This document shows, piece after piece, positions 10,602-20,569 of a stretch of 64,000 bases of DNA. The notes under the pieces are model-generated. The model was given only the letters and a program-made list of their open reading frames with translations, searched no databases and had not been told where the DNA came from. How positions within the stretch are numbered: position 1 is the first letter of the stretch; each line of letters starts with the position of its first letter. Position numbers and translations under genes: made by a program. Source of the DNA: Amorphophallus konjac. Its lineage: Eukaryota; Streptophyta; Magnoliopsida; Alismatales; Araceae. The stretch covers positions 145,208,732 through 145,272,731 of the forward strand of contig CM040117.1 of NCBI GenBank assembly GCA_022559845.1, in the 5' to 3' direction.

Positions 10602-10909
10602 TAACGGTCCTCTACATGGGCGTTACATTCTTCTAACGCATTCGCCCTAGGCCGTTACTTCTTGAAGAGTCCTGAAGTTGGAGGCCTTTGTTCCAATCCT
10701 TATCCGTTGGTCTGCCCATTGATTCTAACGGTTTGTCGTGCAGCCGTTACTTTCTTCCAACGCGTCAACCATGGCCGTTACATATCTTGCAGAGTCCCAA
10801 CTTGTTTGATCTTCTTCCCGTTGATCTTATCTCTTTTGAGATAAGGTTAAATGTAACGGTATCCCCCTGGCACGTTATTTGCATATGGCGGTCTGTCGAG
10901 TAGCCGTTA
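10602..10909. repeat. Three doublets of 24-nt dyads upstream of TATA box
   Basis: Units at 10602-10625, 10634-10657, 10726-10749, 10757-10780, 10854-10877 and 10886-10909, each exactly 24 nt. They begin TAACG, CAACG or TGGCGG and end CGTTA. Start spacing within doublets is 32, 31 and 32 nt. The spacers between doublets are about 60-70 nt of unrelated sequence. Confidence 0.88.
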
Positions 10910-11123
10910 CATCCAACAGAGAGTCCTAGCAGTTCAGGCCTTTTCTCTGCTACTATGTGGTCGAGATAAGAGTTTAAATTAGTGATTTCTCTTCCAAATC
11001 TGATCCTCCGAACCTTCTGTTTGTTTCTATGGACTCTTGGTGATATTATCTTCAAGGATTTGATAAGAGTTATCTTCTTTTCTTGCTGGATTATCCTTTG
11101 TTCGACCGGAGAGATGGAGGGCC

Positions 11124-11131
11124 TATAAATA
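11124..11131 (+). promoter_or_regulatory. TATA box in Tat-like LTR
   Basis: TATAAATA followed by GCACCC, about 730 bases into the LTR. This is a strong plant TATA match, so transcription would start near 11155. Confidence 0.7.
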
Positions 11132-11632
11132 GCACCCTTAACTTCATGGCCCGAGAGAGGAAGATCTGGAGTTCGCGTCGAAGTGCTGCCGCATCCTGGA
11201 GCCACATCTAACCAAGGAGACTTGTCTTTCACGTCCATCTGCTTCACGGTGAAGGGAGTATTAGTTCTATTGAGTTTCAAAGTTCATCATTGCATATTGT
11301 GTTCTTCCTTCTCCCTCTCATCATAGGCATTGTCCCTCTCCTTATTTCCACGTTCTGCATCTGTTTTTCATCATCTAAACATCCTCCTATCTTTTAAAAA
11401 CACCCAGAGGGGTTAAAAACCAAAACTTTCCCGGTACTTCCCTTTCCTTTTGCATGCTCTTAAGCCTCTTAAGAATTGATACTACGTTTGTTTAAAGGGC
11501 TTATTTGGGTCTGTTTTCTTGTGTTTCACGTTCTTTGGCAGGTTTACAGGTTCATTACACGAGGCCCAAGTCTTCTGGCCGGCTGGAAGAGTTGGAGTTA
11601 AAAGAGTCCACAAGCTATTACTGTAGGTTTTC

Positions 11633-11720
11633 TGACGGTCTTGTGCAGGCGCGTCAGGTTCATATAACGGTTTATCTAGAGGCCGTCACATTCCTGTGAC
11701 GCACGGGGTCTGGACCGTTA
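11633..11720. repeat. Triplet of 24-nt dyads in LTR
   Basis: Units 11633-11656 (TGACGG...GCGTCA), 11665-11688 (TAACGG...CCGTCA) and 11697-11720 (TGACGC...CCGTTA). Each is 24 nt, with starts exactly 32 nt apart. Confidence 0.88.
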
Positions 11721-12042
11721 CATTTGGTTGATCTGCAGATTTCATTGGTTTTCTCTCTCCCGTGGGCGGGTGCTTCATCCACCTATTTCCAAGGTATTTT
11801 CAAGTCTGTGGCTTGTGTTTACTTTGGTGGCGATCACGTTCTTTCTTAGTATTGGGCATTAGCTTTCTCTCCATCTCCTATCTCTTATTTCCTTTATTTG
11901 CTCCACCCTTGCGGTGTGTTTTTATTTGCTCTTGCTCCACGCCCCGGCGTGTGTTTTTCTTTATTCACTTAGTTTAGCTTGATGATTGAGATAGCATGCC
12001 CATGCTAGAGCTTGTTCTAGTTGCCTAGGTTCATGGTTCACA

Positions 12043-13017
12043 TGTCCTTGGGTTGATTGAGATCTTTGATTTTTGCTTATCATCTTTATTACACATCAAA
12101 ACAAAAAAGAAGAAGGGAAGCAAACAAATCAACAACCATCTTTTGATTAACAATGAGTGGGCTTCTTTTGTCTGGTCTTTCCTCAATTCCAAAGGCTTGC
12201 AAATATGGGGCAACACAGCTAGAGCTATCATTTTAAATTGCGTCCAAGCTATAAAAAAAAATTGATGTTTGGACTCTTTACATTAGCTGTTGTTGCTTAT
12301 GGCAACTGGGAACTTTGGACTGCCAAAAATGCTGCTAAATATGAGGATAGGAAAATCTCCAAGTATAGTTTGTTTCATAAGGTTCTTTCACAGGCTAAAC
12401 ATGTCATTGGTGTTGCTAATTTACAATATGACAACCATAATAGGCGGAAGATCTTGGCTGCGTTTGGGATCAAGGAATCATCGAATGACTGCCCACAGGT
12501 GAAGATTATTAAATGGCTCTGCCCCCCTTGGCCTCACCTAAAGCTGAACACTGACGGAGCTTGTAAGCAGACAGGAGACTCGGGTGGTGGTGGTGTTATC
12601 AGAGACTCCCATGGGATTGTATTACTAGCCTTCTCTCACTATTATGCACAGTGCAATAGTCTTATTGCGGAAGCAAGGGCTCTGCTCGATGAGCTTAAAT
12701 ATCTACAGATAGTGACCATACAATCGGCCTTCATCGAATGTGACTCCCAAGTGCTTGTGCAAGAAATTAACAGAAACGTCAATTGTCCTTGGGCGATTCT
12801 CATCTATATCAGTGAAATATGGAGTTTCCTTTCAGCTAATGATACCATTGGCCATATTTTCAGAGAAGCAAACACGGTTGTGAACTCCCTTGCTAATTTG
12901 GCCTGCACTACTAAATGTAATTTATTTTTCTCATCTCAACAGCAGCTACCTACTAGTGTTAAAGGTGCTACTCGATTGGATAAGCTAGGTATGCCTAGCA
13001 TCCATTTAATGTAATTG
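12043..13017 (+). pseudogene. LINE ORF2 C-terminus: RT tail and RNase H domain
   Basis: 12110-12237 reads like the end of the zinc-binding RT tail (LLINNEWASFVWSFL). The long frame 12238-13014 carries an RNase H domain that would remove RNA from the RNA/DNA hybrid. Motifs in order from about residue 100: LNTDGACK (Asp), GGGGVIRDSHG, AEARALLDELK (Glu), IECDSQVLV (Asp) and HIFREANTVVNSLANLA. In the last motif the family usually has REAN-x2-AD, so the fourth acidic residue appears changed to Asn. The ATG at 12238 is a chance start inside ORF2. Orientation and type match the LINE fragment at 216-3080. Confidence 0.8.
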
Positions 13018-13038
13018 CTATTTATTTTTTCTTGTGGT

Positions 13039-13044
13039 AATAAA
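13039..13044 (+). terminator. Polyadenylation signal of LINE
   Basis: AATAAA, 22 bases after the ORF2 stop and about 90 bases before the A tail. Confidence 0.6.
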
Positions 13045-13135
13045 ATATACATCCTAGTTGTGCGGTGGCGGAGTGGTTCCCCCCTACCTATGGTAAGGGG
13101 TGCACTCTCCTACCTACCACTAGGTAGGGTTTTCC

Positions 13136-13148
13136 AAAAAAAAAAAAA
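13136..13148 (+). repeat. LINE 3' poly(A) tail
   Basis: Thirteen consecutive A end the LINE. Just upstream is an imperfect CTACCTACC / AGGTAGG inverted pair that could form a 3' stem. No target duplication could be matched. Confidence 0.75.
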
Positions 13149-13249
13149 TCATGAGTCCGATGAGCGACCAAGGGTCCGAGGACTTTCGATTGATGAATGG
13201 ATCCGACTGTTGTGTGCCGCTTCCATATTGTTTTACTATGGTTTTTGAC

Positions 13250-13254
13250 CCAGG
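13250..13254. repeat. Target-site duplication CCAGG (left)
   Basis: CCAGG directly precedes the TG of the solo LTR and is repeated at 15101-15105 directly after the CA. Confidence 0.85.
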
Positions 13255-14030
13255 TGTGGAAGCCGAGGAATCCACTCAAGGAGAAGAAAAAGAACTAAAC
13301 TACGGACTATCAAGCGACTAAAAATTAAGATGGATTATGAAACGTGCCAATATGAGGAAAGAGCATACGTAGGATGCTAAAGGGGTGTGATCGCCAGAGG
13401 GGTTACCTCAAAGAAATGAAATGATCGCGTGTGCCTTGTGTTGAGCGCGGAGATTGTGAATCCCCGAGAGCGGGAAATGGCAGGTTGCTTCATCCTCCCC
13501 CTTCGGCCGGCCGACGGAGAGGGCTTTCCTCAGGTACCCTTGCAAAACAACGACAAACAAGTAACGAGTGGATCAGAAAGATGAAGGTGCAGTATTCAAA
13601 TTCTAATGACGCAAGTAACGAAATGATGGCAAGACACATACCTAGTTGGTGTTGTCTTTTAAACCCCTCTCGGACACGAGTAGGAGGAAAATGCTTATGA
13701 TGAATGGCAATTATTCCGACGTAGAAACGGAAAAAGACTCCCTCATAAAAGGGGGGGGGGGTAGAAGATATGATATGATGAATGCAAGATGACTAGGAAA
13801 GAAGAGGAGAGAATGGCTTATTGGATGGTCGATGGCGAGATCCGGCGAGCTTCGGCAGCGTAGGGACGACGAGGTAGCGCGGCGGGCGAAGACGGCCTCT
13901 CTCCTACGAGCACTGGCACCCGAGGATCCGGTAGGACCTCCCCTACAAAACACCCACGAGTTAGGAATAGAATCTGGCAGCCTCTCGGCGCTCTTTTTTT
14001 TCGACCTGTGAACTGAGGTGGGTAGGCCTC

Positions 14031-14038
14031 TATTTATA
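14031..14038 (-). promoter_or_regulatory. TATA box of solo LTR (minus strand)
   Basis: TATTTATA on the plus strand reads TATAAATA on minus, in the context CCTC-TATAAATA-GAGG. It lies 13 bases left of the 105-bp array, which is therefore immediately upstream in the direction of transcription. Confidence 0.7.
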
Positions 14039-14051
14039 GAGGTCGGGAAAA

Positions 14052-14806
14052 TGGGGGCGTCTAGAGGCCTGGACTCCTCCATAACTTGGATTTTCTTCAA
14101 ACGACAGACTGAGCGACGGTCAGTCGATGGCCGGGGGTCACCCGTGATCTGGTTGATGGAGGCGTCCAGGGGCCTGGACGCCTCCATAACTTGGATTTTA
14201 TTCAAACGACAGGCTGAGCAACGGTCAGTTGATGGTCGGGGGTCGCCCGTGAGCTAGTTGATGGAGGCGTCCAGGGGCCTGGACGCTTTCATAACTTGGA
14301 TTTTATTCAAACGACAGGCTGAGCAATGGTCAGTCGATGGCCCGGGGTCACCCGTGAGCTGGTTGATGGAGGCGTCCATGGGCCTGGACGCCTCCATAAC
14401 TTGGATTTTCTTCAAACGATAGACTGAGCAATGGTCAGTCGATGGCCGGGGGTCGCCCGTGAGCTGGTTGATGGAGGCATCCAGGGGCCTGGACGCCTCC
14501 ATAACTTAGATTTTATTCAAACGACAGGCTGAGCAACGGTCAGTCGATGGCCCGGGGTCGCCCGTGAGCTGGTTGATGGAGGCGTCCATGGGCCTAGACG
14601 CCTCCATAACTTGGATTTTCTTCAAACGACAGACTGAGCAACGGTCAGTCGATGGCCGGGGGTCGCCCGTGAGCTGGTTGATGGAGGCGTCCAGGGGCCT
14701 GGACGCCTCCATGAAATTATATATATATATTGTTCAATCTTATATATATATATATATTTGTCATTATTTTGTATTGATGGAGGCATCCAAGGGCCTGGAC
14801 GCCTCC
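14052..14806. repeat. 105-bp tandem array with a palindrome in every unit
   Basis: A 30-nt palindrome with 14-base arms (TGGAGGCGTCCAGG and its complement around GG) starts at 14052 (diverged), 14157, 14262, 14367, 14472, 14577 and 14682, exactly 105 bases apart each time. A further copy starts at 14777 after a TA-rich insert. The 75 bases between palindromes are also repeated. They alternate between TTCTTCAAACGA/AGACTGAG and TTATTCAAACGA/AGGCTGAG versions in the later units, which suggests a 210-bp dimeric repeat. Confidence 0.92.
14717..14756. repeat. TA-rich microsatellite
   Basis: Runs of (TA)n at 14718-14730 and 14741-14756 interrupt the 105-bp array. Confidence 0.8.
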
Positions 14807-15100
14807 ATGATGACCCCCGGATTCCCCCGAAAATGGCGTCGGCAGTCGTCCGTTAGGCATTTTCCTGGTCCCAGCAACTTCTGATGCATGCGATTGATGT
14901 TGATGCCGTTCGAATGCCGCATGATTTCCACAACGAGGAGGTTTCTGGATGCCGAAGGAGCGTTACGCTACTCGCCGAGAAAATGAGAGAAGACTCAAAG
15001 ATAGGAAACACTCAAGTGATTCAAAATGCGAAAGCCGCTGCGGGGCGTCGCGTGGTAATATGAGATTTTCTCAGGGGACGTCAAGAATAGCGTGTCTACA

Positions 15101-15105
15101 CCAGG
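15101..15105. repeat. Target-site duplication CCAGG (right)
   Basis: Partner of 13250-13254. Removing 13255-15105 restores a continuous pre-insertion site. Confidence 0.85.
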
Positions 15106-16070
15106 GACTAGGCAGATTTGATGGCATGTTGCCGTATTGTGTGACGATCATGACTCGAGTCGTGTGGCTCAAGGATTATTATGTTAGCAGGTCTACTTGA
15201 CTATCCTGAGTCTGGTGGCTGTGTGTTGTCTTATGTTTCGACTACTTGTGACAGGTGCGTACTTAGCTTGTCCGCACTTCGATGTTTTTGTTTTGGAAAG
15301 TCTCCATGTCTAGTGAGCCTCCACTAGTCATAGCCTGGCGACACTTTATGTCGGTCCACTTTGGAGTGATGGTGGGGCAGTCCCCGTAGAGACAATTTTT
15401 AGGCTAGTTGCCGTGGACCCCTTTGCCTTGCTTTTAGAGTCCGATGGGGGGGGAACTAGCTAGAGGTCTGGCTCAAGACATTGAGCATGTGTGTGCACAC
15501 GTGGTCAAAGACGTGGACCAATGCTGACGAGCGTGACCCTAACTAGTTCTTGTTCTTCTTGGTTACTTGTACGGTATCTCAGTTATGGCATTCGAGGTGA
15601 GTGGGAGATACCCGAGGCGTAGTGTAAGACGTCAGTGGATGCATCTGGCCTTATTTCTAGTGAGGAGGTACTTCTGTCACATGATACATAATTCTCGCAG
15701 CTTGTGTGGTTTTAGTGTACTGTGAGCCTCTTGATACTTGTGGTTTTATGTCTTTTTGACATTGAGGTCTAGGGTGCAGGTAGAGAGTTACCGTGGTTCT
15801 ACCCGTAGACAGTGTATGGTGCATGATAGTGGAGTCATGACTGTACCTTTGGGCCATGTAGGTCTTAGTGGGGCCTTTGTCTGTTTCCAATAGGCCTCCA
15901 CGATAGGGATTTTGTGATTCATCGATGGTTCGGTGATTTCCAACTGTGTGAGATCGAGATGTTCTTCTGTTTTCGTTCGGAGTAGTTTAGACGGCTGAGG
16001 TTCTATCGGCTACCGTGTTTCTATTCAGTACGACTTTTCTCTCTTTACTTTTACTGCTGTTCCTACTCCT

Positions 16071-16080
16071 GTTGTTGTTG

Positions 16081-16165
<85 letters not shown>
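16071..16165. repeat. (GTT)n microsatellite
   Basis: About 31 GTT/TTG units with one early interruption, in the putative LTR. The apparent poly-cysteine frame is an artefact of this repeat. Confidence 0.95.
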
Positions 16166-16167
<2 letters not shown>

Positions 16168-16626
16168 GCACTGTTGTTACCATTATTGTTTCGTGATGGG
16201 GATCCGTAGGACCCCTACTGAGCTAGTGAGATGAGGCTCACCCCTGACTTTTCAGGTGTAGCAGTTCCTCCTCATGGTTCGGAGGTGCAGTGTGGTGGTT
16301 CTTAGTGCCCGCTTTGCCAGTGTCGGGCTTTCCCAGACTTCAGAGTATGTTTCTCTTCCTGTGGACTGTACTTTAATTTGGACTGGACTCTATAGTAGCT
16401 CTGTTAGCTTTTGTAGTTAATTTGTTTAATTAGAAAATGTAATTTTATTTCTGTTAATTTAACAGTCCAGATCATAGTGGTATAATTGTTTCTAGCTTTA
16501 TCTAGAACTTCAATGTACTCCCCACACACCTTACTAACCCTTCGGAGCCTTACAGCTCTTGGGTGGCATCTCAGGATCTAAGTGGTATCGGGTTGACCCG
16601 GTATCCGGGTGCTAGGTCATTATAGT

Positions 16627-16637
16627 TGGTATCAGAG
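16627..16637 (+). promoter_or_regulatory. Primer-binding-site candidate (tRNA-Met type)
   Basis: TGGTATCAGAG, an 11-base match to the usual plant site, in the context TATAGT-TGGTATCAGAG-TGACTGG. Confidence 0.6.
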
Positions 16638-18190
16638 TGACTGGTATGGAAAGTACATGGGAATTTGAGATGTTGCAATGATCAGAGTCCATAAGGTCCA
16701 GTATAGTCGGTAGCTGGCATAGGTTTTATGTTTCTTTACCTCTTTGCTTCTCGCATGAGAGTTTGTGTGCGCTATGTTGGCGCTGTTAAGGTGGTTTTAT
16801 TCTCTTCAGAATGTTGGCACGAGACCTGAGGATGTGATGGAGAGTCATTGTCTTTGCAGTGTTGGTTCCGGTTGTACTGCACTAGGCAGAGTTTGCCGAC
16901 AGGCGCGAGTCTGTGGTGTTGCGTTCGAGATTTTTGTGGCGTGATCAGGTGGTCATTTAGATATCCTGATTGACAGAGTGGTTGGGCGAGCTAAGGATTT
17001 CCTTCCTGGTGTGCTGTTGTTAGCCGAGCTTGGCATTCTCATTTGGTCTTGTGGCATTATTTTCAGGTTGGTGTTCCTTGTGGTTTGTGCTGCGGCTCTT
17101 GGCACGATGGTTTGCACTATGGCAGCTTGTGATCGGCTATTGGCATGATCGGTACTCAAGGCGTGGTATATTGTAGTTTGACGAATTACGATAGCACCGA
17201 GCGGTGTGCTGAGATGTACATGTCGAGTTGTTCGTGATGCCTTTGTGCGTTGTGTCGAGTGCATAGCAGAAGTGTGTGGGCTCATAACCCATAGGTCGAG
17301 GATCGTTGGGTCGAAAGATTTTGACCCGCCGAGAGGATTGTTTCCTCGGTGTGAGATTGTCTTGGCTGTGTAAGCCTTGATGATGTTGGTTGCCGTGCCA
17401 TTGTTTGAGGTATTATGGTTTTCGACACTGGCAGGTTTAAGAATTGGGGAAATATGTCTGCGAATGTGCTGGATGAGTACCCTTTTTTATACATTTCTTG
17501 GACGTGTGCTCTTGGGGTGCGATCGTGGTCCTAAAGATGCATTCTCCGAGAGTTGTTTGTGGGTCCTTGTTAGTAAGCTGAGAGAGGCTTGTGCGATTAG
17601 CTGTGTGGTCAGGTGTGATTTTGCCTAGAAGTGACCCAGTTGGTGGTCGTGTCCCATGGTTCTGTGTTGAGAATGGAGCCAGGGATTGGAAGGTGTCCTT
17701 TATGAGGTTGTACGTTGGATTGTGCTTATGCTTAGCTTGTGAGGAGTTCCCTGTGAGTCTGAGTTCGGAATTGTGTGGACCAAGGTCTTATCGGTTGGTT
17801 TTGCTGTACTCTCCTGAGATGGTAGAGTTGGCGTGAAACTCAAATCAGATGTAATGTTTGAGTGAGGACCTAGTCCAGTGGTGTCATTGGCGTTCTGTGT
17901 GCCACATTCGATTGTTGTCATGGTGCGGAAGCCGATGGGTGGTAGCAGTCAACTGAGATGACTGTGTTCCTTGTGAGAGCTGATGCTTGTTTTGTCCATC
18001 GAGTATGAGATTTTATCGGTGGTTGTTTCGTGGCATGGGTCGTGTCTCCTTGATATGTGAGACGGTAGCGATGATGCTAGGATTGGAGGTGCTAGACTTT
18101 TATTCCTTTGTGTGCCATGCTCGTTCTTTGGATCGATGTGCCTTGAGATCCGGAGCATGATGTTCTTGCTTGTTGGGTTCGGGGCAACGG

Positions 18191-20440
18191 CAATCAAGAG
18201 GGGGGGGTGAATTGATTGGCCCTCTAAAAACTAATTTCCTCAAAGAAAAATACTAATTGAGACCAAGTTTAAGATCGATAGAAAGTTGAGCGATTAGCCT
18301 CTATTAGATTTGATAAACATGAACTAGATCTAGCAAGATGAACATGCTTTCAAAACTCACTCATGTGTGATTAGTCAAGATGTGAATATGTGTGTGTGTT
18401 CAATGATGTGCCGAGACCTTGAATGACAAATAACTAAAACAGTGGAAGTGCAAATCACAATCAAGCCACGAGCAACCCACAAGAGACAGATGATTTTTTA
18501 GGTGATTCGAGACCACGACGGGCTCTCTACACCCCTCACCAAACTGGTGAGGCTTCCATTATCTTGTGACTCTTACAAGACAGTACACACACACAGAGAC
18601 GACGCTCCAACACACACCCTGCTAAGATGTAGCACACACGCTCACGGAGTCGATGCTCCAATGCACACATACACGATCCAGACTAAACCAGACCACGGGG
18701 ATGAACCCCAAAATTGAAACAAAGGTAAAACCTGCACACACGGGGTACAACCCCCAACCAAAGACCCACACACACTGCTAAAACGTAGCAACACATGGGG
18801 AACAACTTTCCAAACCTTTAACAACCACTCGGAGATCAAATCTCCGAACACCCACACACAATATTTGTTTAGGAATGAGTAAAACGTTCACAAATAAATA
18901 TAGTATGCCCCAAATGAACTCTTAAGACTGAAACAAAGAGAATATAACAAGTGTAAAGCTCCCCTTTCTCTAAACGATCGAGCCCTTCTTTGGTCGTAGA
19001 CAGATGATTGCGACTTTGGCGTCATCTTGCTCCTTTCATCATTCCGCTCTTCTTTTTCTTCTTCCACGATCTCCAGAAATGCCTTGAAGTAGATCAGAAC
19101 CCATTCACAAGTTCTCCTTTTCTCCTCCTTGGTCTTCTTCACCTACAAGATATAAAATAAGCACATTAGGATTCTTATCTCTCAAATTCGGAGTTGAGGT
19201 ATATATACAAGTTAGAGTGGCTAAAAGACTCATAAAACCCTCTTAGAACATGTTAGAAACACCCTCATATGTCTAGGAACCTTTTGGGGGTAATTTGATA
19301 AAGTTTCAAAAGGTTTTCAATGGGTTTTCATGTGATTTGCAAATCCCATTTTGGAAGGGTTGACCCTATGGGTCGACCACTGAGAAATCACAGCTCAAGC
19401 CAGGCCAAAACAGAATTCAGTCTTGGGGGGGTCGACCCTTGAGGTTGACCCATGAAGCGGGGTCGACCCCTGGAGTCGACCCATGCAATTTTCTGCCTCC
19501 CAGTTGCCCCGGTAGCAGGAGACCCTAAAGGGTCGACCCTTGCCTGTTTGGGTCAGAAAACATCATCAAACCTCCATCATTTCAAGGGAAAACAAATGGT
19601 TCAATGTTACCATGATCCACTTGCCGTGAGAGGGTATAAAAATCATCCTTGGACCCGCAAAATCACAAGAGTATCAAGTTACCATAGGTATCAAAGTTAA
19701 GAACTCATAAACTTGATTCTTCCAAAGAAAACTTCATAACTTGACAACCATCCAAATGTACATTGCACCAAGAAATGTTTCTACAAAAACATAAGTCACA
19801 AGCTTTTGTTTTAATGCCAAATACAAAGGCATGTGCAATAACATTGGATCTCAATCATTCAATATGCATGAGCTAAGTCATTCAAGTTGATTTTATCTAG
19901 CACATCTCCAACTCACATAAGTAATCATGTTTTCTCATGAAAGATCATCTCATGATAAGACTCATATCAAATGAAGTGCATATTCAACTTGACATGATCA
20001 CATGGATAAAATGCAGTTTGCTTGGAATATAATATGTGTAGACCATCGATATCAAGAGAGGCAATGATATGAACAAGGGACCTTTTTGTATTCCTGAATG
20101 AACCTAAAAACACACACACATTTAACAAGGTAAAATGAACATGAGTTTCCGACCTTCAAGACAAATTAGACTTGCCATGCAATCATGTTTCCATATCTAT
20201 TCTCACTTAGTACAAGGCATTCACACACATGCAGATATGCATTCATGTAAGGATGTTTCCATAATTTCATTGTCATTCAATTACAAGGCTTTCTCAAACA
20301 TTAAGCAAGGCTTTCTCAACTATACTTTCTCACACATACATAAAATTTTGTTGTCATCAAAATCACACACATAGCTCAACATTGCTTGTGATCATAGTCT
20401 GGCAGTGTTCCTCTGAATCGTGTTATCATGTTTTTTTTTA
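18191..20440. repeat. Unclassified interspersed repeat
   Basis: Starts with a CAAGAGGGGGGGTGAATTG segment of a kind often seen in plant LTR sequence. It is AT-rich, with many ACACAC tracts and no coherent frame. It contains the GGGTCGACCC dyads at 19357-19542. The class and boundaries are not established. Confidence 0.35.
19357..19542. repeat. Cluster of 24-nt GGGTCGACCC dyads
   Basis: 24-nt dyads at 19357-19380, 19428-19451 and 19460-19483, and a looser copy at about 19519-19542. Each is two variants of the palindrome GGGTCGACCC around a 4-base centre (TATG, TTGA, CTGG and so on). Two of them have starts exactly 32 nt apart. Confidence 0.8.
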
Positions 20441-20554
20441 ATCATGTTTTTGTGTGTTTGAGGTTTGGCTAGAGCTTTGATAGCGTTGCCAACTGGTCGG
20501 GTTGTTCTTCCCTGTTCCCTATTGGTTTCCTCAAATTTCAAGGATGAAATTTGT

Positions 20555-20569
20555 AAAAGGAGGGGAGGA
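20555..20569 (+). promoter_or_regulatory. Polypurine tract of Tekay-like element
   Basis: AAAAGGAGGGGAGGA immediately before TGTAATACCC, a classic arrangement for this lineage. Confidence 0.75.

Larger units (their letters stand above)
8946..12042 (+). mobile_element. Tat-like LTR retrotransposon, 3' half
   Basis: The internal end (8946-10393) leads to a polypurine tract and an LTR starting TGTTGACACCCG. The sequence before the LTR, GCAAAG-GACG-AAGG-GGGG, closely resembles the same position in elements A and B on the other strand (27447-27475 read in reverse). It is therefore a relative of that family. No pol or gag frame is present in the remaining internal part. The 5' half is missing, apparently cut by the chromovirus whose 3' LTR ends at 8945. 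Confidence 0.6.
10394..12042 (+). repeat. 3' LTR of Tat-like element, about 1.65 kb
   Basis: Starts TGTTGACACCCG after the polypurine tract. A good TATA box lies at 11124-11131. The proposed end is GGTTCACA at 12042, chosen for the CA terminus and because LINE-like sequence follows; no second copy is available to confirm it. Six 24-nt dyads lie upstream of the TATA box and three lie downstream. Confidence 0.6.
216..13148 (+). mobile_element. Non-LTR retrotransposon (LINE), split by nested insertions
   Basis: The left part (216-3080) carries ORF1 and the start of ORF2. The right part (about 12043-13148) carries the ORF2 C-terminal RNase H region, an AATAAA signal and a 13-base A tail. The reverse transcriptase core is missing between them. 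It may lie in the assembly gap at 3081-3180 or have been deleted. The intervening 9 kb is LTR-retrotransposon sequence. That both ends belong to one copy is an inference from order, orientation and matching LINE type; two independent copies of the same family remain possible. Confidence 0.6.
13255..15100 (-). mobile_element. Solo LTR (Tat-like), 1846 bp, with target duplication
   Basis: Plus-strand termini are TGTGGAAG...GTGTCTACA, flanked by the 5-bp direct duplication CCAGG at 13250-13254 and 15101-15105. There is no internal region, so it is a solo LTR left by LTR-LTR recombination. Segments such as GTGATCGCCAGAG, GGCCGGCCGA and ACCCTTGCAAA are shared, in order, with the element A LTR, so it is a divergent relative. 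Its sense strand is minus, as shown by the homology and the minus-strand TATA box. Confidence 0.88.
15106..18190 (+). mobile_element. Degraded LTR retrotransposon remnant
   Basis: A primer-binding-site match at 16627-16637 follows a plausible LTR end near 16618 (GTGCTAGGTCA), so about 15.1-16.6 kb is probably LTR and 16.6-18.2 kb internal. The sequence left of the solo LTR (13149-13249) would join this region before the solo LTR inserted. No protein domain is recognisable in 16640-18190 in any frame. The family cannot be assigned. Confidence 0.4.

Noticed and set aside
150..13160. Target-site duplication for the LINE
   Set aside because: No convincing direct repeat between the region before 216 and the sequence after the A tail; the 5' end is undefined.
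16015..16209. Cysteine-rich ORF
   Set aside because: Produced entirely by the (GTT)n microsatellite.
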